DNA of 64,000 nucleotides from Hyphomicrobiales bacterium. GTDB lineage: Bacteria > Pseudomonadota > Alphaproteobacteria > Rhizobiales > Rhizobiaceae. Shown piece after piece: positions 37,001 through 45,677 of this stretch. Numbering within the stretch: the first letter of the stretch is position 1; every line of letters begins with the position of its first letter. The notes beneath the pieces are model-generated. The model was given only the letters and a program-made list of their open reading frames with translations. It had not been told where the DNA came from and did not search any database. The position numbers and the translations under genes were made by a program. The stretch lies in NCBI GenBank assembly GCA_900472575.1, contig UCIV01000033.1:166097-230096 (forward strand), written 5' to 3'.

Positions 37001-37261
37001 ACCGTGATCGGCGGTCTGCCGCTGGTTCTGGCTCAAGGTGCCGGTGCCGAGGCTCGTATCGCGCTCGGCTGGGTGATCGTCGGCGGCCTTGGCTTTGCCA
37101 CGCTGGTGACCCTCTACATCACGCCGGTTGCCTATCTCCTGCTTGCCCGCTTCGCCAAGCCGCACGCGCATGAGGAAGCCCGTTTCCATGACGAGCTGGA
37201 GAATGCGAAAAAGAGCCGAGCGAACGACAGCAAGCAGCCGCCTTTGATGGCTGCCGAATAG
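34073..37261 (+). CDS. RND efflux pump, inner-membrane permease
   Basis: A 1062-residue HAE1-type RND transporter driven by the proton gradient. It has the expected 12 helices, two large periplasmic domains (about residues 55-350 and 575-890), and the proton-relay helix with paired aspartates (GLVVDDAIVVLENI, about residue 420). Long basic tails extend both ends. Substrates cannot be inferred; members export drugs, detergents or plant compounds. It is translationally coupled to the adaptor. Confidence 0.94.
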   Translation: MSEDKGGQSHEVAQGGSNGQSGKQGFTALFVRRPILAAVINTLLVVAGLAALVGVEVRELPDVDQPVISVRTTYDGASAQTMDQEVTDVIEGAVARVSGLKTISSISDFGQSRVTLEFSDTADLAVAANDVRDALGRVTGQLPEDADEPRIIKADSDSQPIMRLAVTSSTMSMEELTLLVDNEVSDRLAAVDGVADVELYGDQEKIFRVDVNQTALASRGLTIADLSNALSTAAMDVPAGSLESSTQDIVVRATANLTKPEDFENILINDNVRLRDVATVMLGPDDGTTALRSNGIQGVGLGVLRQAQSNTLSISEGVRAAVAELSKSLPEGTRIAITSDDAVFIQGALHEVEIALALSGTIVVLVIFLFLRDWKATLIPALTMPVALIGTLVAIYMVGFSINILTLLAIVLATGLVVDDAIVVLENIVRRRAEGMGPRAAAVIGTQEVFFAVLATTATLAAVFIPLSFLPGQMGGLFREFGFVLAFAVALSSITALTLCPMLASRMLTKPIKEKHDGLLGRFGTLFADVYRTTLHACLNVPAAVVVVALLFGGAGYMAFKTVKSELTPPEDRAMVFLRATAPEGVSLKYMRDKLQQVEEKLQPLVDAGEIQNIYSISGQGGAKNNGFMVLTLAPWSERERSQADIVKDINAATATVPALRAFAQQQNSLRIRGAGNGLQMALVGTSHEQLTAAAAKLVDSLRETNLFDTPRLNDEPNQAQIFITVNRERASDLGIDIKALGTAVQSLLEGRSVVDVFVDGEAIPVKLKSTTRPIDDPTDLESIFLKTKDGRMVPMSTVATLEERAVSPTLRREQQLASVSFSAGLKDGVSLGQAVQVATELAQPLLPQGSRLIPLAEAATLKENSSGMALTFGFAIAIIFLVLAAQFESVLSSIIIMSTVPLGLACAAFALVLTGSSLNVYSQIGLVLLVGVMAKNGILIVEFANHLRNEGANCREAIERACSLRLRPVMMTMIATVIGGLPLVLAQGAGAEARIALGWVIVGGLGFATLVTLYITPVAYLLLARFAKPHAHEEARFHDELENAKKSRANDSKQPPLMAAE

Positions 37262-37358
37262 GATCGGTCATCACGTACCGCGTCGACCGCCTTTCGGCTG
37301 GACAAACAAGGTCCTGTCTCCTAACCAATCTCCTGCTCAGCATGCAGGAGAGTTCGAC

Positions 37359-38777
37359 ATGGCAATTCGGGACGTTCAGTCTGGCGCTCGCAATGAGGAC
37401 GGTATCAGCACGGTCCTTGGGATTTTGAAGCAGGCGTTCGGTGATCGTTTCCAGACCGGCCAGTCGTTTCGCGAGCAGCATGCCCATACCACCACCTATC
37501 TGCCAGCGCAGCTGCCGGATGGGGTCGTCTTCGTCGAGACGAGCGAAGACGTTAAATCGGTTGTCAGGATCTGTGCGGAACATCGCGTTCCCGTCATCCC
37601 GTTCGGTGTCGGCTCCTCGCTCGAAGGTCAGGTGAATGCGCCGTCCGGCGGTATTTCGGTTGATTTTTCGCGGATGAACAAGGTGCTGCGCATCAGTCCG
37701 GAAGACCTCGATGTCACGGTTGAGCCCGGCATTACCCGTGAAGAGCTTAATCGTGAACTGCGCGATACGGGGCTTTTCTTCCCGATCGATCCCGGCGCCA
37801 ATGCCACCATCGGTGGTATGGCTTCGACCCGCGCTTCGGGCACGAACGCAGTGCGTTACGGCACGATGAAGGACAATATTCTTGCGCTCACCGTGGTGAC
37901 TGCCAACGGTGAGGAAATCCGCACCGCGCGCCGGGCCAAGAAGTCTTCGGCAGGCTATGACCTGACCCGACTTTTCGTCGGCGCAGAAGGCACGCTCGGC
38001 GTCATCACTTCGGTGACGCTGAAGCTGCAGGGTATCCCTGAAAAGATCGGTGGCGGCGTCTGCGCGTTTCCGACGATCGAAGATGCCTGCAATGCAGTCA
38101 TCATGACGATCCAGATGGGCATACCCGTTGCACGTATCGAGCTTCTGGATGACGTGCAGATCAAGGCCTGCAACGCCTATTCCAATCTCTCCTATCCCGA
38201 GAAGCCGACGCTTTTTCTGGAATTTCATGGCACCGAGGATACGGTCCGTATCCAGTCGGAGCAGTTTGCCGAGATCGCTGCCGAATGCGGGGGCGACGAA
38301 TTCCACTGGACTGCCAATGCCGAGGAGCGAACCAAGCTCTGGAATGCGCGGCACAATGCCTATTGGGCGGGTCGCGCGCTCGACCCGTCGCTAAACGGTC
38401 TTTCTACGGATGTCTGCGTGCCAATTTCGCGGCTCGCCGAATGCGTTGCCGAAACTCAGGCAGATATCCAGAATTCCGGTCTTCTTGCGCCCATCGTCGG
38501 CCATGCAGGAGATGGGAATTTCCATGTTCTGGTGCTCTTCGACGACAAGGACCCAGCATCGGTTGCTAATGTCGAGGCATTCACAGAACGGCTCAGCCGC
38601 CGCGCGCTTGCCATGGATGGCACCTGCACTGGCGAGCACGGCGTGGGGCAGGGCAAGATGTCCTATCTCGACGAAGAGTTGGGTGGCGCGCTCGATGTGA
38701 TGCGGTCGGTCAAGAAGGGGCTCGATCCCGAAAACATCTTCAATCCCGGCAAGATCTTCCGTATGGCGCAGGCGTGA
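37359..38777 (+). CDS. FAD-linked D-lactate dehydrogenase / glycolate oxidase GlcD-type
   Basis: The 472-residue protein has the FAD-binding PCMH domain (PFGVGSSLEGQV near residue 87 and IDPGANATIGGMASTRASGTNAVRYG near 145-170) and the C-terminal FAD-oxidase domain ending EHGVGQGKMSYLDEE and NPGKIF. This fits the cytochrome-type D-lactate dehydrogenase group (EC 1.1.2.4), which oxidises D-2-hydroxyacids and passes electrons to the respiratory chain. No GlcE/GlcF partners are nearby, which favours a stand-alone D-lactate enzyme over glycolate oxidase. ATG 37359 follows GCAGGAGAG. Confidence 0.88.
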   Translation: MAIRDVQSGARNEDGISTVLGILKQAFGDRFQTGQSFREQHAHTTTYLPAQLPDGVVFVETSEDVKSVVRICAEHRVPVIPFGVGSSLEGQVNAPSGGISVDFSRMNKVLRISPEDLDVTVEPGITREELNRELRDTGLFFPIDPGANATIGGMASTRASGTNAVRYGTMKDNILALTVVTANGEEIRTARRAKKSSAGYDLTRLFVGAEGTLGVITSVTLKLQGIPEKIGGGVCAFPTIEDACNAVIMTIQMGIPVARIELLDDVQIKACNAYSNLSYPEKPTLFLEFHGTEDTVRIQSEQFAEIAAECGGDEFHWTANAEERTKLWNARHNAYWAGRALDPSLNGLSTDVCVPISRLAECVAETQADIQNSGLLAPIVGHAGDGNFHVLVLFDDKDPASVANVEAFTERLSRRALAMDGTCTGEHGVGQGKMSYLDEELGGALDVMRSVKKGLDPENIFNPGKIFRMAQA

Positions 38778-38830
38778 CTTGAACGCGACTGCCGATCCGG
38801 TAGTGTGAGTGAAACAGGAGAATTGGGACG

Positions 38831-41800
38831 GTGTTTGGACGCGTGATGATGGCAATCGGCGGCTCGATCGTCGTGGTTCTTTTTGCCGCGCTGCTTGCGC
38901 CGTTCTTTCTCGACTGGTCCAGTTTCCGGGTGGAGTTCGAGCAGCAGGCAAGCCGCATGCTCGGCAAGAAAGTGTCGGTGCATGGCGAGGTCGATGCCCG
39001 TATCCTGCCGTTTCCGTCGATCACGCTGCATGACGTTCGTGTAGGGCAGGATTTCGACGGCCAGCCTCTGGCGCAGATCGCCCGTTTTTCCATGGACATG
39101 GAACTTGCGCCGTTTCTTTCCGGCGAGGCGCGGATTTTCGATATGCGGATCGAGGATCCGACCGTGCGCGTCCGTGTGCTGAAAGACGGAACGCTCGACT
39201 GGATGCGTGGCAGCCATCCGGCCATTCCGACCCGCGTCGTGGTGATCGAGGATGTTCACATCAGCAATGCGGCGATTGCCGTTATCGATGAGCAATCCGG
39301 ACGATCCCGAAACATCACCGGGCTGACGGCCGAAATGTCTGCAGCATCGCTTGCCGGTCCATGGCGCGGCGAGGGGAATGCCATTCTGGACGGTGAAAAG
39401 GCGCGCTTCAGTCTCGTAACCGGTGCCGCGAACGCCGAGACGAAACGCCTGCCGCTCAGGCTGCGGCTCTGGCCGGAGGACGAGCCTCTCGAAGTCAATC
39501 TCGACGGCGAGCTGACCCTGGCCGAAAATGTGCCGACCTATAGCGGCAGTTTTACTGCAAATGTGCTGCAGGAAGAGGACGAGACGGAGCCGGTTACCGC
39601 TCCGCCGCCCGGGCCTCGGGTGAAGGGCGGTTTCGAAATAACCAATGACCGGATTCGCGTTGCCGATTATCGGCTCGAGGTTGGTGCGCTCAACGAACCT
39701 TATGTGGTGACCGGAGAAGCCACGCTCGATACCGGCAGCCGGCCCGAATTTCTACTGACTGCCGAAGGCCAGCAGATCGACGTCAACAAGCTCGGCCAGC
39801 AGGGAATGCGCGGAAAGACGGGCCGCGATGCCGCCGCGTCCGCGCAGCGCCGGCTGCAGGCTTTCGTCGAGATGGCCGCATCCATTCCCATTCCGCAGGT
39901 TCCCGGCCGAGCTAGCCTCAAGCTGCCGGCCGTCATTTTGAACGATACGACGATCCGCGATATTCAGCTCGACGTGCGCCCGGCGGATGGCGGCTGGACG
40001 GTCGACAAGGCGATTGCGACCTTGCCGGGACGCACCCGGATGGAAGCGACCGGTGCACTCGTTCTGGAGGGCAGTCCATCCTTCAAGGGTGACATGCTTT
40101 TTGCCTCCACCCAGCCGTCCGGCCTGGCGGACTGGCTTTCGGGCCGGGTCGATCCGGCAATCCGCCAGCTCCGCACCGCCGGCTTTTCGGCCAAGGTTGA
40201 TCTGGCGACCGATGTTCAGCGTTTCGAAGGACTGGAACTCGCGATCGGGCCGGCGACGCTCAAGGGAAGCATGGAACGGCAATCCCAGGGCACGCAATCA
40301 CCCGGATTGTCTGTGAACCTTGCAGGCGATGAAATCGATCTCGATGCAATGCGGGCGCTTGCCTCGCTGGTCACTGGCGAGGATGCGGGCCGCAGCGTGC
40401 TGGACCACCGGCTGGAGGCCAAGCTCAAGGCCGAGAAACTCACCGTGTCCGGAGTCGTCGCGAAGAATGTCGATACCGCTTTCACCATGGCGGGTGGCGT
40501 CCTGTCGCTTGGGCATCTGTCCGCAGGCGATATTGCAGGTGCCCGCGTCTCTGCCGAGGGCGAAGTGCAGGGCTCGCTGCTCGATTATCGCGGGACCGCG
40601 AAGGTGCATTTCCAGTCGGCAGACCCGACGGCATTCATGGCAATGCTCAAGCAGCAATTGCCGGCGCATCCGGTTCTTGATCGTCTGAGTGCCAATGCTT
40701 CCTTCTATTCAGACGCTGACCTGACCGCGGAGCTCAGCATCGGAGAGCAGTCGGATGGCGCGTCGGTGAAGGTTGCCGGCTCCATCAACGGCAGTGCGGT
40801 CAAGGCGGACATAGAGCTGCCGACGCTGTTCAATCTGACAGGCGGCGACGCGATGACGATTGCGGCGTCGCTGGATAATCCCAAGTCGGAAATCCTGCTC
40901 GGCCAGGCCGGCCTCAATATTCTGCCCTTTGGCGGTGATGGTCCGGGCAGGCTGGCGCTGAATGTTGAGAAGTCCTCTGATGTCGCCGCCCGCACGACGC
41001 TTGCCTTCAATACGGATCGGACATCGCTTGCCGCCAGTGGTGACATATCGCTGATGGCGGATGATTTTGCGCAAGGGCGCGGCCATGTCGAGCTGAAGAG
41101 CCGGAATATCGAACCCTATCTGCTTTTGACCGGTATCGGAATTCCGCAGTTCGGCGGTGGGCTGCCAGTCGATATGCAGGCCGATATCGCTCTCACTGAC
41201 AAGTCGATCGTTATCAAGTCGCTGCGTGGGAACGCAGATGGCAACGCTTTTGATGGAAAGCTGTCGATCGATCGTGCTTCAGCCAGCTTGAAAGCCGATG
41301 GTGCGCTTGCCGTCAATACGCTGGATCTCGCCTGGCTTGGCGATGCTGTCTTCGGTCCGATTACAAACCCCGAGAATGGAGAGCCGCTGGCAGAACCATT
41401 CTCGCTGCCCGTCTTCGGCGACAGTGAAGTTTCGCTGGATGTGAAGGCCAAGGTTTTCCATGCGGACGAAATTGGGGGCATAGCGAATTTCTCGACAAAG
41501 CTTCTGCATCGGGGAGGCGGGATTTCTCTCGATGACGCTTCCGGCGAATGGCAGGGCGGAAAAATTGCAGGCAAGCTTCTGATCTCCAATGGAAACGGTA
41601 CCGGCATCATGCAGACGAAACTGCATGTGGAAAATGCCGATCTGTCATCCATCGTCTGGCGCAATGGAGATCGCACTGTTGCGGATGGCAGGGTCAGTTT
41701 CGATGCCTCGGCCGAGGCAAGCGGCGGCAATATGCGCGATCTTGCTGCTGCTCTGAGCGGATCAGGCGAGGTTCAGCTTTCTGATGTGACTGTTCACGGC

Positions 41801-42499
41801 ATCAATCCGGACCTGCTCAAGACCGTGATGGCGTCGACCGATGCCGCGAAGGGCGAGGTGAAGGAAGCGAGTGTCGGTGGCAAAGTGGCGGCCCTCGTCC
41901 ATCAGGGCGAAGTGGCTTTTGGGCAGGTGCATATCCCGTTTTCGATCAGTGGCGGTGAATTGCGCGTCCAGGAAATCAGGTTGCCATCGAGAAGTCTCAA
42001 CCTTGCGGCGGAAGGAACTGCTGGCATTTTCGAGCGCGGCATGAATGCCTCTGTCGCTATCTCCTACAATGCCGGTGACGATGCGGTTGCCGGTGGAGAC
42101 CCGACTGTGCGCCTGCTTTATTCGGGCGATCGGACGAAGCCCAAGGAACGCATAGATATTGCTGCCCTGACGAACTTCCTGTCGATGCGCGCCTATGAGC
42201 AGGAGCGTCGACGGGTGGAAATGCTTCAGTCAAGCGTACTGGAAAAGCAGCGTCTTCGCCGCGAGGTCTCGCTTTACAACTTCAATGCGACGGAGCGTGC
42301 GGCAGAAAAAGCCCGTGTTGAGGCCGAGCAGCGGCAGCGTCAAGCGATGGTCGAGGCGTCGAAAGCTGCGGAAGAGGAGCGGCAACGCAAGGCGAACGAA
42401 CTTCAGCTTACAGTGCCGCCGACCAATGAGAACCTGCAACCCGGCAATCAGGTTGGCAGGCCTTTCGGCGAAGGAAATTTGCCGGGTCTCGGCCAGTAG
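38831..42499 (+). CDS. AsmA family protein
   Basis: A 1222-residue envelope protein with an N-terminal membrane helix (about residues 7-28), the AsmA N-terminal domain (motifs FRVEFEQQASRMLGKKV and ITLHDVRVG), a very long repetitive beta-rich middle and the AsmA C-terminal domain (about 980-1110). The last about 100 residues form a charged Arg/Glu/Gln coiled coil. Long AsmA-like proteins are thought to form lipid-conducting bridges between inner and outer membranes. It starts at GTG 38831; GGAG lies about 11 bases upstream. Its stop is four bases from the convergent RHH gene. Confidence 0.88.
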   Translation: MFGRVMMAIGGSIVVVLFAALLAPFFLDWSSFRVEFEQQASRMLGKKVSVHGEVDARILPFPSITLHDVRVGQDFDGQPLAQIARFSMDMELAPFLSGEARIFDMRIEDPTVRVRVLKDGTLDWMRGSHPAIPTRVVVIEDVHISNAAIAVIDEQSGRSRNITGLTAEMSAASLAGPWRGEGNAILDGEKARFSLVTGAANAETKRLPLRLRLWPEDEPLEVNLDGELTLAENVPTYSGSFTANVLQEEDETEPVTAPPPGPRVKGGFEITNDRIRVADYRLEVGALNEPYVVTGEATLDTGSRPEFLLTAEGQQIDVNKLGQQGMRGKTGRDAAASAQRRLQAFVEMAASIPIPQVPGRASLKLPAVILNDTTIRDIQLDVRPADGGWTVDKAIATLPGRTRMEATGALVLEGSPSFKGDMLFASTQPSGLADWLSGRVDPAIRQLRTAGFSAKVDLATDVQRFEGLELAIGPATLKGSMERQSQGTQSPGLSVNLAGDEIDLDAMRALASLVTGEDAGRSVLDHRLEAKLKAEKLTVSGVVAKNVDTAFTMAGGVLSLGHLSAGDIAGARVSAEGEVQGSLLDYRGTAKVHFQSADPTAFMAMLKQQLPAHPVLDRLSANASFYSDADLTAELSIGEQSDGASVKVAGSINGSAVKADIELPTLFNLTGGDAMTIAASLDNPKSEILLGQAGLNILPFGGDGPGRLALNVEKSSDVAARTTLAFNTDRTSLAASGDISLMADDFAQGRGHVELKSRNIEPYLLLTGIGIPQFGGGLPVDMQADIALTDKSIVIKSLRGNADGNAFDGKLSIDRASASLKADGALAVNTLDLAWLGDAVFGPITNPENGEPLAEPFSLPVFGDSEVSLDVKAKVFHADEIGGIANFSTKLLHRGGGISLDDASGEWQGGKIAGKLLISNGNGTGIMQTKLHVENADLSSIVWRNGDRTVADGRVSFDASAEASGGNMRDLAAALSGSGEVQLSDVTVHGINPDLLKTVMASTDAAKGEVKEASVGGKVAALVHQGEVAFGQVHIPFSISGGELRVQEIRLPSRSLNLAAEGTAGIFERGMNASVAISYNAGDDAVAGGDPTVRLLYSGDRTKPKERIDIAALTNFLSMRAYEQERRRVEMLQSSVLEKQRLRREVSLYNFNATERAAEKARVEAEQRQRQAMVEASKAAEEERQRKANELQLTVPPTNENLQPGNQVGRPFGEGNLPGLGQ

Positions 42500-42503
42500 C
42501 GAT

Positions 42504-42794
42504 TCAGGCGCGCGCTTTTGCCGAAGGCAGCGGTTCATTCGCCATGTCGTTACCTATAACCGGGTCAGTTCCCTTCAGATAGCGGAGAACGTAGAGGCGC
42601 AAAGAGGATGAGAGGTTGCCTAGGCCACCGCGTTCGTCATCGACTTCGGTGATGAGGCTGGCGAGGCTCATGCCTCTTTCCTTGGCGATCGCCTTCAATT
42701 CGCACCAGAATTCGTCCTCCAGGGAAAAGCTCGTTCGGTGACCGTGAAGGGTGGCGGAATGCTTGTGAATCAAGAGTGGCTCCGTGATCGTCAT
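42504..42794 (-). CDS. ribbon-helix-helix domain protein
   Basis: A 96-residue protein whose centre (RTSFSLEDEFWCELKAIAKERGMSL, about residues 20-44) matches the arylsulfate sulfotransferase-regulator-like ribbon-helix-helix domain common in alphaproteobacteria. It is probably a DNA-binding regulator, target unknown. ATG 42794 follows AGGGGCC. It is the last gene of a minus-strand group with sspB and the DUF4169 gene. Confidence 0.8.
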   Translation of the reverse strand: MTITEPLLIHKHSATLHGHRTSFSLEDEFWCELKAIAKERGMSLASLITEVDDERGGLGNLSSSLRLYVLRYLKGTDPVIGNDMANEPLPSAKARA

Positions 42795-42877
42795 GACCAG
42801 AGGCCCCTATAAATTTGGCGGAACGGTGTGGGTCAAGCGACCCAAATGGGCACAGCTAACAGGCCGTTAATGTCCAC

Positions 42878-43072
42878 TTATTCTGGATTTTTTTGAGACT
42901 TTTCCAGCTTTCCCTGATTTAGGGATTTCTCAGCCTTGTCGTTTAGCGCTGTCGTCAGCGATTTCTCAGCCTTGGTGCGGCCATGGCTGATACGGCTTTG
43001 CTCGGCGTGCTTCTCTTTCTCGGAGCGCGCCTTGGTCTTCTTGAATTGCCGGAGATTGACGACGTCACCCAT
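42878..43072 (-). CDS. DUF4169 family small protein
   Basis: A 64-residue, very basic and hydrophilic protein starting with the conserved MGDVVNLRQFKKTKAR. It has no hydrophobic core and may be largely helical or disordered. The function of the family is unknown; its constant place next to sspB in rhizobia hints at a link with proteolysis or translation quality control, which is inference. ATG 43072 follows GGGAG. It lies 24 bases after the sspB stop. Confidence 0.85.
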   Translation of the reverse strand: MGDVVNLRQFKKTKARSEKEKHAEQSRISHGRTKAEKSLTTALNDKAEKSLNQGKLEKSQKNPE

Positions 43073-43096
43073 GGAACGATCTCCCGTCGATCTGGC

Positions 43097-43600
43097 CTAC
43101 TGCTTCTTCCGGAAGGAATCGAGGGACACGACCGAGCCTTCCTTCTTCTCTTCGCCGTCTTCTTTTGCAGGTTCTGAAGTCTTGGCGATTGCCTCCACCG
43201 GAATGGCGGTGATTTCCGCGGAAGTTTCATCTTCCTCGGTCAACGGCACCTCGAATTCCAGTTCGAAATTCACCGAGGGATCGTAGAAGCCGCGAATGGC
43301 ATTGAACGGGATGACCAGGCGTTCAGGAGTATCGGAGAAAGAAAGACCGATTTCGAACTGCGTATCGGTTACCTTCAGATCCCAGAACTGGTGCTGTACG
43401 ACAATCGTCATCTGTTCGTTGTACTTCGCCTTCAGGTGCTGCGAGATGCGCACACCGGGCGCGCCTGTAAGGAAGGTAATGAAGAAATGGTGGTCGCCGG
43501 GCAGGCGGCCTGTAGCCGCGACCTCTGTCAGAACCTTGCGAATAACGCCACGCAGCGCATCCTGTGCCAGAATATCGTAACGGATATGATCCTGAGCCAT
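43097..43600 (-). CDS. sspB: ClpXP adaptor SspB (alphaproteobacterial type)
   Basis: SspB binds ssrA-tagged proteins and tethers them to ClpX for degradation. The 167-residue protein has the alpha-type substrate-binding domain (about residues 5-115; DHHFFITFLTGAPGVRISQHL) and a long acidic Glu-rich linker. It ends in SVVSLDSFRKKQ, which looks like the ClpX-binding tail of this family. ATG 43600 is preceded by a weak GGAAAGACAGG. The tmRNA that writes the tag is encoded just upstream on the same strand. Confidence 0.93.
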   Translation of the reverse strand: MAQDHIRYDILAQDALRGVIRKVLTEVAATGRLPGDHHFFITFLTGAPGVRISQHLKAKYNEQMTIVVQHQFWDLKVTDTQFEIGLSFSDTPERLVIPFNAIRGFYDPSVNFELEFEVPLTEEDETSAEITAIPVEAIAKTSEPAKEDGEEKKEGSVVSLDSFRKKQ

Positions 43601-43679
43601 GCGGTCCTGTCTTTCCCTGTTAACGTCTTTTAGTAAGACGCGTTATGCCATGCCATTTCAACGGACGGAAGTCCCGAGC

Positions 43680-44035
43680 CGCCGAGTCAGTTTACGATTG
43701 TATTCCAGTGTTAGGGGAAGGTGAAGGCTTCTGTTGCCAGGTGCCTTCGGACCCCGCCTTACGGGGCTAACCGTAAGGACTTAGTTCGGATTTCCCGCAC
43801 CGCCATTAGGCAGCGAGAGCATAACCCTTAGCGTTGTTGTCATTTGCAACTACACTTGTGACCCGATAACGGCGGTATCATGCCGAGCAAAAGTTCGATC
43901 TTTACACCCTTGTCGATCCTATTTCGCCCCCATCATAAAGTGGCCATCGGAGGCCACCTTGTGGTGGAGGCGCCGGGTACCGCCCCCGGGTCCAATAGGT
44001 TTATTACACCGACCGTTTATCGCCATATCCGAACC
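43680..44035 (-). ncRNA. ssrA: transfer-messenger RNA (circularly permuted, two-piece)
   Basis: tmRNA rescues stalled ribosomes and adds a degradation tag. Reading the minus strand, the tRNA-like 3' part comes first: T arm and acceptor strand CGCCTCC with encoded ACCA at 43962-43965. After a 30-base intervening segment (43932-43961, containing a GTGGCC/GGCCAC hairpin) the coding piece begins with GGGGGCG at 43931-43925, which pairs perfectly (one G-U) with the acceptor strand. The tag frame (43847-43806) encodes ANDNNAKGYALAA and a stop. This permuted order is the alphaproteobacterial form. Both outer ends are estimated; the mature RNA is two molecules. Confidence 0.9.
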
Positions 44036-44211
44036 GAAGTCCGGCACGGCTGATATAGGTGTTTGCGTGACCGTTGAAAAGAGGTCTTGTCATATTGGTG
44101 TGACGATAGTGAAAAGCCGGGGAAAGCGGATTTGCGTCACCGGCACGTGATTGGTGTGCGGCCGGCATGCTATTATGTAAGTCCTGAAACTCAGGAATCG
44201 GCTAGACACCC

Positions 44212-45006
44212 ATGAAACAGTATCTCGACTTTCTCCGGCATGTGATGGAAACCGGAAGCGATCGTGGTGACCGCACCGGCACCGGCACGCGCTCCGTCTT
44301 CGGATACCAGATGCGTTTTGATCTGTCGGACGGCTTTCCGGTTCTGACGACGAAGAAACTGCATCTGAAGTCGATCATCCATGAACTTCTGTGGTTCCTG
44401 CAGGGTGACACGAATATTGCCTACCTGAAGGAAAACGGCGTTCGAATCTGGGACGAATGGGCTGATGAGAACGGCGATCTCGGCCCGGTCTATGGATACC
44501 AATGGCGTTCCTGGCCCAAGCCTGATGGCGGGCATTTGGATCAGATCGCTCAATTGATCGAGGGGTTGAAGACTAATCCCAATTCCCGCCGCCATATCGT
44601 CTCAGCATGGAACCCGGCTCAGGTGGACGACATGGCGCTGCCGCCGTGCCACTGCCTGTTCCAGTTCTATGTCGCCGACGGCAGGCTCTCCTGCCAGCTC
44701 TACCAGCGATCTGCCGATATTTTTCTGGGCGTACCCTTCAATATTGCTTCCTACGCACTGCTGACGATGATGGTGGCACAGGTCGTGGGGCTGAAGCCTG
44801 GCGAATTCATCCATACGTTCGGTGATGCGCATATCTATGCCAATCATATGGAACAGGCGCGGCTGCAGATGACGCGTGATCCCAAGCCGCTGCCGACAAT
44901 GAAGATCAATCCTGAGGTCAAGGATATCTTCGGGTTCAGGTTCGAGGATTTCGAACTCGAGAATTATGTCGCCGACGCGCATATCAAGGCCGTGGTAGCA
45001 GTGTAA
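44212..45006 (+). CDS. thyA: thymidylate synthase
   Basis: It converts dUMP to dTMP using methylenetetrahydrofolate as carbon donor and reductant. The 264-residue length equals the Escherichia coli enzyme, with catalytic C146 in LPPCHCLFQFYV and the phosphate-binding RTGTGT (residues 21-26). ATG 44212 lacks a clear Shine-Dalgarno. It overlaps folA by one base (TAATG), giving a coupled pair: ThyA makes dihydrofolate, FolA reduces it back. A promoter must lie between the tmRNA gene and 44212. Confidence 0.97.
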   Translation: MKQYLDFLRHVMETGSDRGDRTGTGTRSVFGYQMRFDLSDGFPVLTTKKLHLKSIIHELLWFLQGDTNIAYLKENGVRIWDEWADENGDLGPVYGYQWRSWPKPDGGHLDQIAQLIEGLKTNPNSRRHIVSAWNPAQVDDMALPPCHCLFQFYVADGRLSCQLYQRSADIFLGVPFNIASYALLTMMVAQVVGLKPGEFIHTFGDAHIYANHMEQARLQMTRDPKPLPTMKINPEVKDIFGFRFEDFELENYVADAHIKAVVAV

Positions 45007-45536
45007 TGGCGAAAGCTCCGCTTTCCATAGTCGTTGCCGTTTCCCGCAACGGCGTGATCGGTCGCGATGGCGATATGCCATGGAAGCTTTCGACCGACCT
45101 CAAACGTTTCAAGGCTATGACGCTTGGAAAGCCGATCATCGTCGGGCGCAAGACGCTCGATTCGTTCGGCGGCAAGCCTTTGCCCGGCCGCCCACATATC
45201 GTGGTAACGCGTGACGTGTCGCGTATCATCGAAGGCGTGCAGTTGGCCGGCTCCGTAGAAGAGGCGGTAAATACCGCGCAGGCGATCGCCGCTGCGACCG
45301 GTGCCGACGAAATCGGCATTATCGGGGGAGGCGAGATATACCGGCAGTCTATGAATTTCGTTGATCGGCTTTATGTGACGCATGTCGAAGCAGATATTCT
45401 GGATGGCGACACGTTCTTCCCGGACATCGATCCCGATATCTTCGAGAAAGTGTCCGAAGAGGCAATTCCTGCCGGAGACAAGGACAATTATCCCACGCGT
45501 TTTTCCGTCTACCGGCGGAAAAACGCGGCAAACTGA
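45006..45536 (+). CDS. folA: dihydrofolate reductase
   Basis: It reduces dihydrofolate to tetrahydrofolate with NADPH. The 176-residue product has the expected motifs: VVAVSRNGVIGRDGDMPW (Met20-loop equivalent), catalytic D31 in LSTDLKRFK, GRKTLDSF, and GGGEIYRQSM. Its ATG (45006) overlaps the thyA stop. It is followed after 141 bases by hflK. Confidence 0.96.
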   Translation: MAKAPLSIVVAVSRNGVIGRDGDMPWKLSTDLKRFKAMTLGKPIIVGRKTLDSFGGKPLPGRPHIVVTRDVSRIIEGVQLAGSVEEAVNTAQAIAAATGADEIGIIGGGEIYRQSMNFVDRLYVTHVEADILDGDTFFPDIDPDIFEKVSEEAIPAGDKDNYPTRFSVYRRKNAAN

Positions 45537-45577
45537 AACATTTCGTTACCGTTGACTTGGAAGTTATTGAAGTCGCG

Positions 45578-45606
45578 TTGAAAGCTGAGCTTCTGATACC
45601 TATAAC
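45578..45606 (+). promoter_or_regulatory. predicted hflKC promoter
   Basis: TTGAAA (45578-45583), a 17-base spacer and TATAAC (45601-45606) give a good sigma-70-like match 72 bases before hflK. A heat-shock sigma factor could also use it; experiment would be needed. Confidence 0.45.
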
Positions 45607-45677
45607 GGGCAGGAACCCTTGCTGCTCTTCGATCAGTTGCGGCGCGAGGGAAGGGAGACACTTACAAAGAGGTTTTG

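Noticed and set aside
43959..44150. 63-codon plus-strand frame
   Set aside because: It lies antisense to the acceptor half of the tmRNA, which explains the sequence fully.
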